DNA of 64,000 nt from Candidatus Villigracilis saccharophilus (GTDB lineage Bacteria; Chloroflexota; Anaerolineae; Anaerolineales; Villigracilaceae): NCBI GenBank assembly GCA_016709305.1, contig JADJNA010000047.1:248001-312000 (forward strand). Direction: 5' to 3'. Position 1 is the stretch's first letter; every line of letters begins with the position of its first letter. A program made the position numbers and the translations under genes. A model generated the notes under the pieces. That model had not been told where the DNA came from. It saw nothing but the letters and a program-made list of their open reading frames with translations, and did not search any database. Positions 33,492-42,551 of this stretch are shown here, in pieces.

Positions 33492-34331
33492 ATGTCATAC
33501 GCACATCCCGAATATTTAGTCGACACCGAATGGGTCGCAAATCATCTTAATGACGCAACCGTCCGCATTATTGAATCAGACGAAGACCCATTGCTTTACC
33601 CGATGGGACACATCCCAGGCGCGGTGCAGGTCGATTGGTTCAGCACGCTACAGCATCCGGTCCGCCGTGATTTTGTCACCAAGGAACAGTTTGCAGAAAT
33701 GTGTTCCAAGCTCGGCATCGCCAACGACACAACTGTCGTTTTTTATGGCGACAAATCCAACTGGTTTGCCTGCTATGCTTTGTGGCTCTTCGAATATTAC
33801 GGCCACAAGAACGTAAAGATCATGAACGGCGGACGCGCCAAATGGGAGCAGGAAAAACGCCCGCTCGTGAGAGAAACTCCATCGTATGCCCGAACAGCTT
33901 ACAGCGCGAAAGATGCGGATAAATCGATCCGTGCATTCCGTGATGAAGTCCTCGTACACAGCAACGCGAAAAAAGCTTTGGTGGACGTGCGCTCGCCGAA
34001 AGAATACTCCGGTGAGATGCTGCACATGCCGAACTATCCGCAGGAAGGGGCGACTCGCGGCGGGCACATTCCCGCAGCTGTAAGCATTCCCTGGTCGCAG
34101 GCAGTCAACGAAGCTGATGCAACGTTCAAGACGACCGAGGAGTTGGTTGCTCTTTATGAAGGGAAAAATATCACAGCTGATGGAGAAGTTATCGCCTATT
34201 GTCGTATTGGTGAACGCTCTTCATTAACCTGGTTCGTGCTGAAGTATTTGCTGGGTTATCCCAATGTCAAGAACTACGATGGTTCATGGACGGAATGGGG
34301 CAACCTTGTGGATGCGCCGATCGAAAAATAA
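33492..34331 (+). CDS. thiosulfate/3-mercaptopyruvate sulfurtransferase (two rhodanese domains)
   Basis: The 279-aa product has two rhodanese domains. The first is inactive, as is usual; it contains DPLLYPMGHIPGAVQVDW and VVFYGDKSNWFACYALWLF. The second carries the active-site loop YCRIGERSSLTW with C237 as the persulfide carrier, plus VDVRSPKEYSGE. It transfers sulfur from thiosulfate or mercaptopyruvate to cyanide or proteins. Its neighbour 50 bp downstream encodes a SufE-like protein, also a sulfur acceptor, which suggests they act in the same sulfur relay. Start ATG 33492 has a CAGGAG site. Confidence 0.92.
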   Translation: MSYAHPEYLVDTEWVANHLNDATVRIIESDEDPLLYPMGHIPGAVQVDWFSTLQHPVRRDFVTKEQFAEMCSKLGIANDTTVVFYGDKSNWFACYALWLFEYYGHKNVKIMNGGRAKWEQEKRPLVRETPSYARTAYSAKDADKSIRAFRDEVLVHSNAKKALVDVRSPKEYSGEMLHMPNYPQEGATRGGHIPAAVSIPWSQAVNEADATFKTTEELVALYEGKNITADGEVIAYCRIGERSSLTWFVLKYLLGYPNVKNYDGSWTEWGNLVDAPIEK

Positions 34332-34340
34332 ATGTTTGTT

Positions 34341-34371
34341 GTAGGGGCGCACGCGAAGCGTGCTGCCCTAC
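34341..34371. repeat. dispersed palindrome, GTAGGGGCG family
   Basis: GTAGGGGCGCACGC and GCGTGCtGCCCTAC form a near-perfect 14-bp stem with a GAA loop. It lies between the rhodanese and SufE genes and could affect their transcript. Confidence 0.8.
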
Positions 34372-34384
34372 TACATGAGGAATT

Positions 34385-34819
34385 ATGTCATTACCAGAAA
34401 AATTACAAGAGATCGTGGATGACTTCGCCGGCATGAGCCGCGAAGAAAAAATAGAAACGCTGATCGGATACGCAGAGTCATTGCCCACTTTGCCAGAGCG
34501 CTTTGCTGAAGAACGCGCTAAGATGGAACCCATCCCTGAGTGCATGACACCTGTGTTTCTATTTGGCGAAAAACAAGATGACGGCGGCGTGATCTTTCAC
34601 TTTGACATTCCCCCGCAATCCCCCACCGTGCAGGGTTTGGCATGTATTCTCGCCAGCGGATTGAATGGCAGCAAGCCCGAGGAAATTCTGGCAGTGCCAG
34701 CAGATTTCTTTGCTCCCATGAATTTGGAGGAAGCCATCTCCGGGCAGCGTCTTAACGGGTTTCGAGGCGTGTTGGCGCACATGAAACAAACCGCAGTTAA
34801 TTTGATGAATGGTAAATAA
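34385..34819 (+). CDS. sufE: SufE family sulfur acceptor
   Basis: The 144-aa product matches SufE, which takes persulfide sulfur from SufS and passes it to Fe-S cluster assembly. The acceptor cysteine is C53 in PIPECMTPVFLF. Other marks are QEIVDDFAGMSREEKIETLI at the start and GLACILASGLNGSKPEEIL in the middle. No sufS or sufBCD is visible in the window. It follows the rhodanese gene with a palindromic repeat between. Confidence 0.9.
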   Translation: MSLPEKLQEIVDDFAGMSREEKIETLIGYAESLPTLPERFAEERAKMEPIPECMTPVFLFGEKQDDGGVIFHFDIPPQSPTVQGLACILASGLNGSKPEEILAVPADFFAPMNLEEAISGQRLNGFRGVLAHMKQTAVNLMNGK

Positions 34820-34856
34820 AATCAGCCCCGTATAAGAACGGGGCTGATTTTATTTT
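34820..34856. terminator. terminator between sufE and a convergent lipoprotein gene
   Basis: AATCAGCCCCG and CGGGGCTGATT form an 11-bp stem followed by TTATTTT. Confidence 0.85.
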
Positions 34857-34872
34857 AGGTCATTTTGGAATT

Positions 34873-35808
34873 CTATTTTACGATCAACTTCACCGCATCC
34901 AAAGCCAATATAGAGCCATCGGCGGCGCTGAGGTCGTGGATTTCCAAAATGATGGTTGTGTCCGCGGGAATCCCTGCCAGCGGAATTAACTCGCTGAATG
35001 TGCCGGGCGCGCCAAAATCAGGCGCAGTGACTGTGACAGGGCCAATACCAAGTTGATTACCTGCTTCATCGTAAATGAAATAGGACAGGTTATTTTCAAA
35101 CGGAGCAATACTGACCGTTCCATTCACCTGCACAAACTCAGTGACTTGTGTCCCATCGGCGGGAGACATGATCTCAATGCTGCGAATCTCTCCGTCAGGG
35201 GTGGCGGTCGTGTAATTGATAACTTGTAATTGATCATTGACCAGCACATATCTACGGGTGGTTTGGAGCGTGGGACAACAGCCCGGGTCTTCAAGTCCGT
35301 GGGTAATAGCGTCAAGATAAACTTCGCCATTTTTAATGAAGATACTGTTTATCACCGGCCGATCATCAATAATTGCAGAGGACAGGAAAACCGGCAAGCC
35401 ATTTATGTTGGTGTAAACGGTAAGAAAGCCAAAGTTGCCGGTACCACCATAATTCTCAAAAAAGATTGCGGCAGCTTCATCAACGCCATCGCCTGTTATA
35501 TCCCCAAGCGAGACGAATTCGCTCAAAATTACATGGGCAAAATCCAGCGTAGTGGCGTCTGTGCCCTGCTGCCATTGACCATCGGTCAACTGCACAGATG
35601 CGCGATCGTCACGCGCGCCGAGTTGATATTGGGCATTCTTGAGTTGATCGGCGGTCAGGGCCGGAGCGGGAATCATCGGCGCTGGAACTGTTGGTTGGAC
35701 GGGATCAGGTGTCGGTGAGATGGATACGGGCGAGATCAATCCGCAGGCGAGGGTTGACAGCGTCAAGATCAAAAAAGGTGTAACGAAATTTCGACAGGAC
35801 ATTTTCAC
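34873..35808 (-). CDS. lipoprotein with C-terminal Gmad2-type Ig-like domain
   Basis: The 311-aa product has a lipoprotein signal with lipobox LSTLACG and a Pro/Thr-rich linker of about 25 residues. A beta-rich domain follows, with an FG-GAP-like LGDITGDGVDEAAAIFF. The C-terminal 95 residues (IEIMSPADGTQVTEFVQVNG to IILEIHDLSAADG) match the Gmad2 immunoglobulin-like domain found in spore and cell-surface proteins. It is likely exposed on the cell surface. Start may be GTG 35808 or ATG 35802. It lies six bases after another lipoprotein gene. Confidence 0.8.
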   Translation of the reverse strand: MKMSCRNFVTPFLILTLSTLACGLISPVSISPTPDPVQPTVPAPMIPAPALTADQLKNAQYQLGARDDRASVQLTDGQWQQGTDATTLDFAHVILSEFVSLGDITGDGVDEAAAIFFENYGGTGNFGFLTVYTNINGLPVFLSSAIIDDRPVINSIFIKNGEVYLDAITHGLEDPGCCPTLQTTRRYVLVNDQLQVINYTTATPDGEIRSIEIMSPADGTQVTEFVQVNGTVSIAPFENNLSYFIYDEAGNQLGIGPVTVTAPDFGAPGTFSELIPLAGIPADTTIILEIHDLSAADGSILALDAVKLIVK

Positions 35809-35814
35809 AACCAG

Positions 35815-36843
35815 TTATTTAATGTTGAATGTGTCAAAAATATCACCCAGGCTTTGCATGACGGCATTGCTGTCAAACTCAGTGACAGTACCGGGCGTGT
35901 AATTGCCAATATTTGTGTAATGAATAAAGTAGATCACTTCATAGCAAATATTTTTATTGACCATTCGATAAATTTCCTGCTGATAATAATTGCCCGCGCC
36001 CGCGCCTTCGGCAGTGCTGTGAACAAAATCGAATCCATTGACAACCTCATTGCCAATCAATTGTTCGGGTCCGCCGCCATTGGGGTTTGGGTCTGTGCAT
36101 GTCGCGACAGTTTGCGCATCTGACGCGGAGCTGACAAACAAATAAACTTCGCTAAGATTCGTCTTGTCATATGCTTGCGAGTCAATATAGTGAAGCGTCA
36201 ATTCGGGGCTTATTTTGTAATTTCCTACAACAGGGAGCGCGGGAACAAAAGAATCGGGATAGGTTAATGAAATACCAGTTTGGGAATTGCTATACTGAAA
36301 ATCTTGAGACTTTTTCCCGGGCGGGTTGACTGTAACACGCATAGTAAATTGAGGCACATCGCCATTGGGTGTGAGGGTCACAAAGTAATCCTGTGAAGCA
36401 GGCAGCGCGCCGCGCCAAAACATGCATTCAGAATCTGGGACCTGCGGGCAAAGCATACTTCCATCCGCGCCCTGGATCTGCATGGGAATGTATCCCCAGC
36501 CACCCTCTGGAATCTGCGGGAGAATGGAGATGGACATGACCTGTCCCTTCATAGCATTGATGGAATATGTTTTGTTTGCACCCAACGTAATGGTGTCTGT
36601 GATATCGATATACGTCCCATTGGCTTTGAACTTTATCTCATTCAACTGACCGACTGGCATGGCGGGAGGTGTAAGGGTTGGTTGAACCGCGGTCTGGACT
36701 TTTGCAGTGAGCGTGAGGATCGGAGTAAATTGAACAGGCCTGGTGGGAGTCGCTGTGTTTTCGACATTGGCGGTTTTTGCGGGAGCAGCGCAGGCTGTGA
36801 TGAATAAGAAAAGAAGGAGGGAGAACCCAATATTTTTTTTCAT
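35815..36843 (-). CDS. lipoprotein of unknown function
   Basis: The 342-aa product starts MKKNIGFSLLLFLFITAC, a lipoprotein signal with lipobox FITAC. A Thr/Pro-rich linker runs to about residue 65. The remainder is beta-rich, with an early segment resembling pre-peptidase or inhibitor-like beta sandwiches (INAMKGQVMSISILPQIPEG) and a later domain with Cys pairs. I recognise no named family for the whole protein. It is coupled with the Gmad2 lipoprotein gene, suggesting a common surface role. Confidence 0.7.
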   Translation of the reverse strand: MKKNIGFSLLLFLFITACAAPAKTANVENTATPTRPVQFTPILTLTAKVQTAVQPTLTPPAMPVGQLNEIKFKANGTYIDITDTITLGANKTYSINAMKGQVMSISILPQIPEGGWGYIPMQIQGADGSMLCPQVPDSECMFWRGALPASQDYFVTLTPNGDVPQFTMRVTVNPPGKKSQDFQYSNSQTGISLTYPDSFVPALPVVGNYKISPELTLHYIDSQAYDKTNLSEVYLFVSSASDAQTVATCTDPNPNGGGPEQLIGNEVVNGFDFVHSTAEGAGAGNYYQQEIYRMVNKNICYEVIYFIHYTNIGNYTPGTVTEFDSNAVMQSLGDIFDTFNIK

Positions 36844-36861
36844 TTGATCTCCATAAAAACA

Positions 36862-36916
36862 CAGTCAAAAGTCAAAGTTCGAAGGTTGGCTTGACTCTTG
36901 ACTTTCAACCTTTGAC
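36862..36916. repeat. short inverted and direct repeats (GTCAAA/GGTTG)
   Basis: GTCAAA and GGTTG words (36871-36888) are answered by CAACCTTTGAC (36906-36916), and the loop contains further GTCAA-type repeats. It lies between the thiolase stop and the lipoprotein start. Confidence 0.55.
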
Positions 36917-36921
36917 CAGTA

Positions 36922-38139
36922 TCACTCAAGGCATTCAATGACTGTCGCTTCACCCTGGCCAACGCCGACACAAAGTGTTGCCACACCGTATTTCACATTG
37001 CCGCGCAATCTCATTTCATGCACAAGTGTCGTAACAAGACGCGCACCTGAACAACCAAGCGGATGTCCAATGGCGATCGCGCCGCCGTTTACGTTAACAA
37101 GTTCAGGGTCAATTTCCAGACCTTCGATCACAGCCAGAGATTGGATGGCAAAGGCTTCGTTCAACTCCATTAAACCAATATCCTGAATTTTCAGCCCTGC
37201 GCGCACAAGGGCTTTCTTCGTAGCTGGAATGGGGCCATATCCCATCACGCGCGGAGGTACGCCAGCCGATGCTGAGGTTACGATCCGTGCCAAGGGTTTG
37301 AGATTCAAGGTTTTGGCTTTTTCTTCGCTCATGATCAGCAAAGCGGATGCTCCGTCATTTAATCCAGACGAATTTCCCGCAGTAACAGTTCCACCATCTT
37401 TGGCGAAAGCGGGCTTGAGCTTCGCTAACGATTCCATGGTCGTATCGCGGCGCGGGCGTTCATCAGTATCGACGATCTTCGGTTCGCCCTTTTTCTGCGG
37501 GATGGAAACAGGGACGATCTCCTGTTTGAATCTGCCCGAGTCGATCGCGGCGATGGCGAATTGATGCGATCGCACCGAGAACGCATCCTGTTTCTCACGG
37601 GTGATATGCGGGCGTTCTTTGGCGATATTTTCGGCGGTCTCACCCATTGAATCAGTCCCGTGCATTTCCTTCATTTTAGGATTCGGATAACGCCAGCCGA
37701 GGGCAGTATCATACGCTGTTATATTGCCGAAGGAATAACCCGCTTCCGCCTTGGGAAGTGAATAAGGTGCGCGGCTCATGGATTCGACTCCACCCGCAAT
37801 GTAGATGTCTCCCTCGCCCGCCTTGATGGCGCGCGCTGCCTGATTGATGGCATTGAGTCCCGAAGCGCACAGACGGTTCACGGTCACACCGCCTACTTCA
37901 AGCGGGAGACCAGATAACAGCGCGGCCATACGCGCTACATTGCGGTTGTCTTCGCCCGCCTGATTCGCGCAGCCAAAAAAGACTTCTTCCACCAGCGCGG
38001 GGTCGAACTGATTGCGGGCGAGAATATTCCTTATGACCAGTGCAGCCATATCGTCAGGGCGAAGCGAGGCGAGGATGCCTCCCAAAGCTCCGATCGGTGT
38101 GCGAATTGCATCTATGATGACAGCGGTTTTATTTGACAT
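36922..38139 (-). CDS. acetyl-CoA C-acyltransferase (thiolase)
   Basis: The 405-aa product is a thiolase, cleaving or forming 3-ketoacyl-CoA. All catalytic residues are present: the nucleophile C91 in NRLCASGLNAI, H359 in IAIGHPLGCSG, and the second Cys, C390, in LCVGVGQGEA. The sequence resembles degradative FadA/PcaF-type enzymes more than biosynthetic ones, but this cannot be fixed by sight. It is not next to other beta-oxidation genes. Its start lies 14 bases after the stop of the glycosyltransferase gene, so they are co-transcribed. Confidence 0.93.
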   Translation of the reverse strand: MSNKTAVIIDAIRTPIGALGGILASLRPDDMAALVIRNILARNQFDPALVEEVFFGCANQAGEDNRNVARMAALLSGLPLEVGGVTVNRLCASGLNAINQAARAIKAGEGDIYIAGGVESMSRAPYSLPKAEAGYSFGNITAYDTALGWRYPNPKMKEMHGTDSMGETAENIAKERPHITREKQDAFSVRSHQFAIAAIDSGRFKQEIVPVSIPQKKGEPKIVDTDERPRRDTTMESLAKLKPAFAKDGGTVTAGNSSGLNDGASALLIMSEEKAKTLNLKPLARIVTSASAGVPPRVMGYGPIPATKKALVRAGLKIQDIGLMELNEAFAIQSLAVIEGLEIDPELVNVNGGAIAIGHPLGCSGARLVTTLVHEMRLRGNVKYGVATLCVGVGQGEATVIECLE

Positions 38140-38153
38140 TTTGAATCCTCAAG

Positions 38154-39800
38154 TTAGGGTGTTGTAAAGAATTGTTCATATAACGGCATACTGGCATAAA
38201 CGATGCCGAAATCATTTTCATAGAGCAGATGGTACCCAGCGACTGTTCCGTTGAGAATATCATTGTAGAACTGAACGGTCAGTGCAAAATCGGGATCTGA
38301 GGCTGTTTCCAATTGTCCGGGTTGTGTGTAATCATATAAATGCTGTTTATTCATGATCAACACGTCAGGATTATTCTTGAGCGCGATATCATAATTGGAA
38401 ACGCCCCACTTGAAATTGTCTTCATAGCGCGGTTCATTTGGGATATACATCATCACATCCCGAAATATGACCAGTTGGCGATCCAATGCTATTTTTGAAA
38501 GATAATCCTGCTCAAGCGTGGAATAAAACTGAATGCTCGGACTGGTTTCCTCGCGATGAATATTCTCCTGAATCATGAAAATATCACGCCCAAGGCTGTA
38601 AAAAATCTGCGCACCGACGATGGCAAAACCAGCAATCGACATCACCAGGCGTAATCCATTTTTCTTTATGTAATCCCCCAGCGGATTTGTGAAGCGTGAT
38701 GGGGCAAAGAATGTGAAATATGCAGGCAAGGCAGAAAATACGGGAAGAAGGATTGGCAGAGGAAAATGTTTGGCCCGGATCACCAAAGCAATGGCGATAT
38801 ACGCCATAAACGGAAACGCCCAAAATGCGATCAATTGATTAAGCAGCCGTTTTTCGCCTTTGAACGCACCAATCATCACCGCTGCAATAGCCAATAAAAC
38901 AAAAATAAGCAAGCCATACCATTTTTTGATCACTTGCAGCCACAACAAGGGACTATTGTTATAAGCGACAATAAAGCCGCCGCCCATGGCATCATGCAGG
39001 TCAGACTGGGTCTTCCAGGCGAAGGCTCTTTCAGACTCCCAAAACAGGAATGGATTTGCAAGCACAAATACTGCGAACATGATGGTTACAAAAGAAGCCG
39101 CCACGATCAATGCTTTGCGCGTGCCAATCCGCGCTTGACGCCAGCCGAGGAAAATATAATAGGGGATCGCAAGAAAAAAAAATAAGCCTATCAGTTTAGT
39201 GGCCACTGCCAACCCGCAGAATAATGCAGCGAGATAAAAACTTTTCCCGAAACGCAGATCGTCCTTATCAAGGAAGAAGAAAGTGAGAACGATAAACAGG
39301 AATACAAGGCTGTCGGGATGGATCCACATGTTGTTGAAGACAACCGCGGGCACAGCCAGCAGAATCACAAATAGAGAAATTGATTTTAGATAAGATTCAA
39401 ATCTGGTCTGCAAATAAACCAGGATCAGAATCGCCGCGATCATTGGCAGGGTATTCACGAACTGCCTAAGGAGCAGCATGTTCAGAGAAATATTTTCCCA
39501 GCCAGCGGAGAGTCTGGCCGGCAATAAAACAAGCGCTGAATAAATATAATAAGGAAATCCGAAATAATAGTGCTGATAGGCAAAGACCCGATAAAGGGTT
39601 TGTGGAATCGTATCGCGGATCTCCAGTCGTCTGATCACATGCGGATATTGCGCAGGCTCGTCCTGCTCAAAAATAAAGGTCATATTGAAGTCCTGCGCGC
39701 CGGTGGAATTGGGTAACCAAAACAATATAAAATACCCCGCACCGATGAGAAGTAAAATCAACAGGACAATGGATCTCTTTTGCATTATCACGTACTCCAT
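38154..39800 (-). CDS. GT39-like membrane glycosyltransferase
   Basis: The 548-aa product has about 11 transmembrane helices and a periplasmic C-terminal domain of about 130 residues. The first external loop has the acidic pair in FEQDEPAQYPH, where GT-C enzymes place their catalytic Asp/Glu. The helices and the late MYIPNEPRYEDNFKWG segment fit ArnT/PMT-like transferases that use a lipid-linked sugar. The acceptor is unknown. The start may be at ATG 39785 (MQKRSIVLL) rather than 39800. Confidence 0.75.
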   Translation of the reverse strand: MEYVIMQKRSIVLLILLLIGAGYFILFWLPNSTGAQDFNMTFIFEQDEPAQYPHVIRRLEIRDTIPQTLYRVFAYQHYYFGFPYYIYSALVLLPARLSAGWENISLNMLLLRQFVNTLPMIAAILILVYLQTRFESYLKSISLFVILLAVPAVVFNNMWIHPDSLVFLFIVLTFFFLDKDDLRFGKSFYLAALFCGLAVATKLIGLFFFLAIPYYIFLGWRQARIGTRKALIVAASFVTIMFAVFVLANPFLFWESERAFAWKTQSDLHDAMGGGFIVAYNNSPLLWLQVIKKWYGLLIFVLLAIAAVMIGAFKGEKRLLNQLIAFWAFPFMAYIAIALVIRAKHFPLPILLPVFSALPAYFTFFAPSRFTNPLGDYIKKNGLRLVMSIAGFAIVGAQIFYSLGRDIFMIQENIHREETSPSIQFYSTLEQDYLSKIALDRQLVIFRDVMMYIPNEPRYEDNFKWGVSNYDIALKNNPDVLIMNKQHLYDYTQPGQLETASDPDFALTVQFYNDILNGTVAGYHLLYENDFGIVYASMPLYEQFFTTP

Positions 39801-39933
39801 GTGTGAAAAATTGAATTACATGCAATTTGATTCTACCATTTATAAATAAACGGCGATGAAGCCCTATTCCATTGTAGAGATAAATTTCGTGAAATTTCAG
39901 GGCTATGTACACATGTTATACTAAAAAAATTCA

Positions 39934-40710
39934 ATGAAACCATTATTTGAAAACAAGATTGCCCTTGTCACTGGCTCTGGGCGCGGCATCGGCAAAGCCA
40001 TTGCCCTGCATTTCGCGCAACACGGCGCGGACGTTGTCATCAATTTCTTTCGCAACCGCGCCTCCGCAGAAGAAACTGCGCGCGAAATCGAAAAACTTGG
40101 CCGCCGCGCATTACTGGTCAAAGCGGATGTTGGGGATCTGGATGACATCACCCGCCTGTTCGATGAAATTGAGAAAGAATTTAGCGGATTGGATATCCTC
40201 GTTCATAATGCGGCTTCGGGGTATAACCGCCCAGCCATGGAACAGAAGCCCAAAGGCTGGGATTGGACGATGAACATCAATGCTCGCGCGCTGTTGTTTT
40301 CGGCGCAACGCGCGGCCATTCTCATGGCGAAACGCGGCGGCGGGAAGATCGTCAGCATTTCGAGTGCAGGCTCAACAAGAGTGCTGCCTGATTATATTGT
40401 GGTCGGCGCGAGCAAAGCTGCTTTAGAATCGCTGACCCGCTATCTGGGTGTCGAGTTGATCTCAAAGGGAATCAACGTCAATGCCGTGTCACCAGGCGTC
40501 GTTGAGACTGCGGCGCTGAATCATTTCGCATCCATGGGCGATCAGGAAAACATCCTCCATAAATTTATCGCGCAAGTCCCCGCAGGCCGCCTCATCACAC
40601 CTGATGAAGTTGCGGAGGTTGTCGCATTTCTTTGCTCGCCCGCTGCATCCATGATCGTCGGGCAAACCATTGTGGTGGATGGCGGCTATACGTTGCCGAT
40701 ACCAAAATAA
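39934..40710 (+). CDS. fabL: SDR oxidoreductase, FabL-type enoyl-ACP reductase
   Basis: The 258-aa product has the classical SDR motif LVTGSGRGIGKAIALHFAQHG. Across its length it resembles the enoyl-ACP reductase III (FabL) of Bacillus: HNAASGYNRPAMEQ, GWDWTMNINARALLFSAQRA, then Y154 and K161 in DYIVVGASKAALESLTRYL, and MIVGQTIVVDGG at the end. FabL reduces the enoyl-ACP in fatty-acid synthesis with NADPH. It could also be a 3-oxoacyl reductase. It starts with almost no leader after a TATACT box. The next gene begins one base after its stop. Confidence 0.75.
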   Translation: MKPLFENKIALVTGSGRGIGKAIALHFAQHGADVVINFFRNRASAEETAREIEKLGRRALLVKADVGDLDDITRLFDEIEKEFSGLDILVHNAASGYNRPAMEQKPKGWDWTMNINARALLFSAQRAAILMAKRGGGKIVSISSAGSTRVLPDYIVVGASKAALESLTRYLGVELISKGINVNAVSPGVVETAALNHFASMGDQENILHKFIAQVPAGRLITPDEVAEVVAFLCSPAASMIVGQTIVVDGGYTLPIPK

Positions 40711-40711
40711 C

Positions 40712-41647
40712 ATGGCGCGACTCATTACAATTGGAAGCCTGGCGGCTTTATTTTTCAGCAGCACATTTGTCTTAAACCGCGCCATGAGTCTGGCGGGCGG
40801 TCACTGGGCATGGACAGCCAGTTTGCGTTTTGGTTACATGCTTATTTTTTTAGTTTTGATCCTGCTTGTGACGCGAGGCAAAAAAGCGCTGATCGATGTT
40901 AAGAATATTTTTCTGCAACACTGGCTGTTCTGGATCATCGCGGGCAGTATCGGATTCGGCATTTTTTATGCGCTGATCAGTTTCAGCGCAAGTTACTCCG
41001 CAGGCTGGATCATGGCCACCACCTGGCAGACAACCATCCTCGCGACACCGATCGTTCTGATTTTCTTTGGCAGAAAAGTTCCGGCCAAAGGACTGTTATT
41101 AATTGGAGTGATCTTTATCGGCATAGTGTTGGTCAACATTGAACACGTTTCCCTGACCACGCCAAAAACTTTGATCTACAGCGCACTGCCTGTCTTGATC
41201 GCGGCATTTGCCTACCCGATCGGGAATCAACTCGTTTGGGAAGCGCGGATGGGAAACAGCAAACGTATCCCGCACATTCAAGACCCCATTCTGGAAAATG
41301 GATTTGCACGCGTCCTTCTCTTAACCCTGGGCTCGCTCCCGTTTTGGATGGCGACTCTACTTTTGACTGCTCCTCCCGCTCCTTCTAATGGACAGTTAAT
41401 CAGCACCGCGCTGGTGGCATTATTCTCTGGGGTGATCGCGACCACTCTCTTTTTATATGCAAGACATATATGCCGCGAGCCTTACGAGATCGCTGCAGTA
41501 GATGCGACACAATCTCTTGAAGTCATCTTTTCCCTTTTGGGTGAGATCATTTTTCTAAGAGGAGCATGGCCGGGCGCGCTTGGAATGACCGGCGTTGCAT
41601 TAACTATTTTTGGATTGATCGCCTATATCATCATGCAATCTAAATAA
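40712..41647 (+). CDS. EamA/EmrE-type multidrug-resistance efflux transporter
   Basis: The 311-aa membrane protein has about ten hydrophobic segments in two halves (for example IGSLAALFFSSTFVLNRAMS and LGMTGVALTIFGLIAYIIMQ), typical of the drug/metabolite transporter superfamily. The family (putative multidrug resistance efflux) exports amphipathic compounds; the substrate is unknown. ATG 40712 lies one base after the fabL stop, so they form an operon. Confidence 0.82.
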   Translation: MARLITIGSLAALFFSSTFVLNRAMSLAGGHWAWTASLRFGYMLIFLVLILLVTRGKKALIDVKNIFLQHWLFWIIAGSIGFGIFYALISFSASYSAGWIMATTWQTTILATPIVLIFFGRKVPAKGLLLIGVIFIGIVLVNIEHVSLTTPKTLIYSALPVLIAAFAYPIGNQLVWEARMGNSKRIPHIQDPILENGFARVLLLTLGSLPFWMATLLLTAPPAPSNGQLISTALVALFSGVIATTLFLYARHICREPYEIAAVDATQSLEVIFSLLGEIIFLRGAWPGALGMTGVALTIFGLIAYIIMQSK

Positions 41648-41663
41648 AGGAAAATACAAATTT

Positions 41664-42425
41664 ATGTTTCTACTTCAAGTTCCTCCTCCAACGCGTTTCG
41701 ATCTGCGCTTCTCGATCACTGGAATTCCAGTACGCGTTCACCCGTTATTTTGGGTGATCGCGCTTTTGTTCGGATCGTCATCCAACAGTATTATCGGTCT
41801 GCTGACCTGGATCGTCGCCATTTTTGTTTGTATTCTGATCCATGAATTGGGACATGCGTTCGCCATGCGCCGCTATGGGCAGGACTCACAGATCATTCTT
41901 CATTTAGGGGGGGGATTGACCGTCCCAGAATCAATCGCCTGGGGCGGAAGATATGCAAGCGTAGCAGTCTCGGCCAATCAGCAAATTTTCATTTCTCTGG
42001 CTGGGCCATTTGCGGGTTTTTTGTTCGCCGCTTTGGTAGTCGCTATATCTGCAGCTCTCGGCGGCATGGTCATCCCAAACTTTATCCTGGGCTTTATCCC
42101 ATTTCCAATCGTAGTTCTACCGATCGGCGGTGATTTTTTGAATTCGCTTGTTATGGACTTGTTGTGGGTCAGTATATTTTGGGGCTTTATCAACCTGATG
42201 CCTGTCCAGCCATTGGATGGAGGTCATATCTTGAGAGATATTCTGACGCAGACAGATCCGCTTAATGGCTATCGTACTGCGCTATGGGTTTCGGTCATTA
42301 CAGGCGCGGCGCTTGCATTTGCTGGTTTTATATTTTTGAGAAGTACTTACATGGCGCTCATGTTCGGTCTGCTGGCTTTTCAAAGTTTTCAAAGTCTACA
42401 AGGGGGGGCGGGAAGAAGCTATTAA
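41664..42425 (+). CDS. M50 family site-2 protease
   Basis: The 253-aa membrane metalloprotease has the zinc motif IHELGHAFAMRRYG (H60, E61, H64) and the third-ligand motif NLMPVQPLDGGHIL. About five hydrophobic segments surround them. Site-2 proteases cut transmembrane segments of membrane-bound regulators. This is one of three M50 members in the window, and unlike the one at 59715 it has an intact active site. It begins 17 bp after the transporter gene and ends at a strong hairpin. Confidence 0.9.
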   Translation: MFLLQVPPPTRFDLRFSITGIPVRVHPLFWVIALLFGSSSNSIIGLLTWIVAIFVCILIHELGHAFAMRRYGQDSQIILHLGGGLTVPESIAWGGRYASVAVSANQQIFISLAGPFAGFLFAALVVAISAALGGMVIPNFILGFIPFPIVVLPIGGDFLNSLVMDLLWVSIFWGFINLMPVQPLDGGHILRDILTQTDPLNGYRTALWVSVITGAALAFAGFIFLRSTYMALMFGLLAFQSFQSLQGGAGRSY

Positions 42426-42450
42426 AAAGGCGCAAAAGAGCAGAATATCA

Positions 42451-42480
42451 AACTCCCTGAATTCTCAGGGAGTTTTCTTT
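42451..42480 (+). terminator. intrinsic terminator
   Basis: AACTCCCTGA-attc-TCAGGGAGTT with a following TTCTTTTT tract ends the fabL-transporter-M50 operon. Confidence 0.88.
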
Positions 42481-42487
42481 TTAACCC

Positions 42488-42532
42488 TTGACAGATATAA
42501 AACTACTTAGTAATATATCTACATAGATATAT
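42488..42532 (+). promoter_or_regulatory. promoter with PadR-type inverted repeat
   Basis: TTGACA (42488-42493), 17 bp, TAATAT (42511-42516). The perfect inverted repeat ATATATCT-acat-AGATATAT (42513-42532) overlaps the -10 box. It precedes the operon that encodes a PadR regulator as second gene, which is the likely binder. Confidence 0.75.
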
Positions 42533-42551
42533 AAATCAAGTAAGGAGATAA

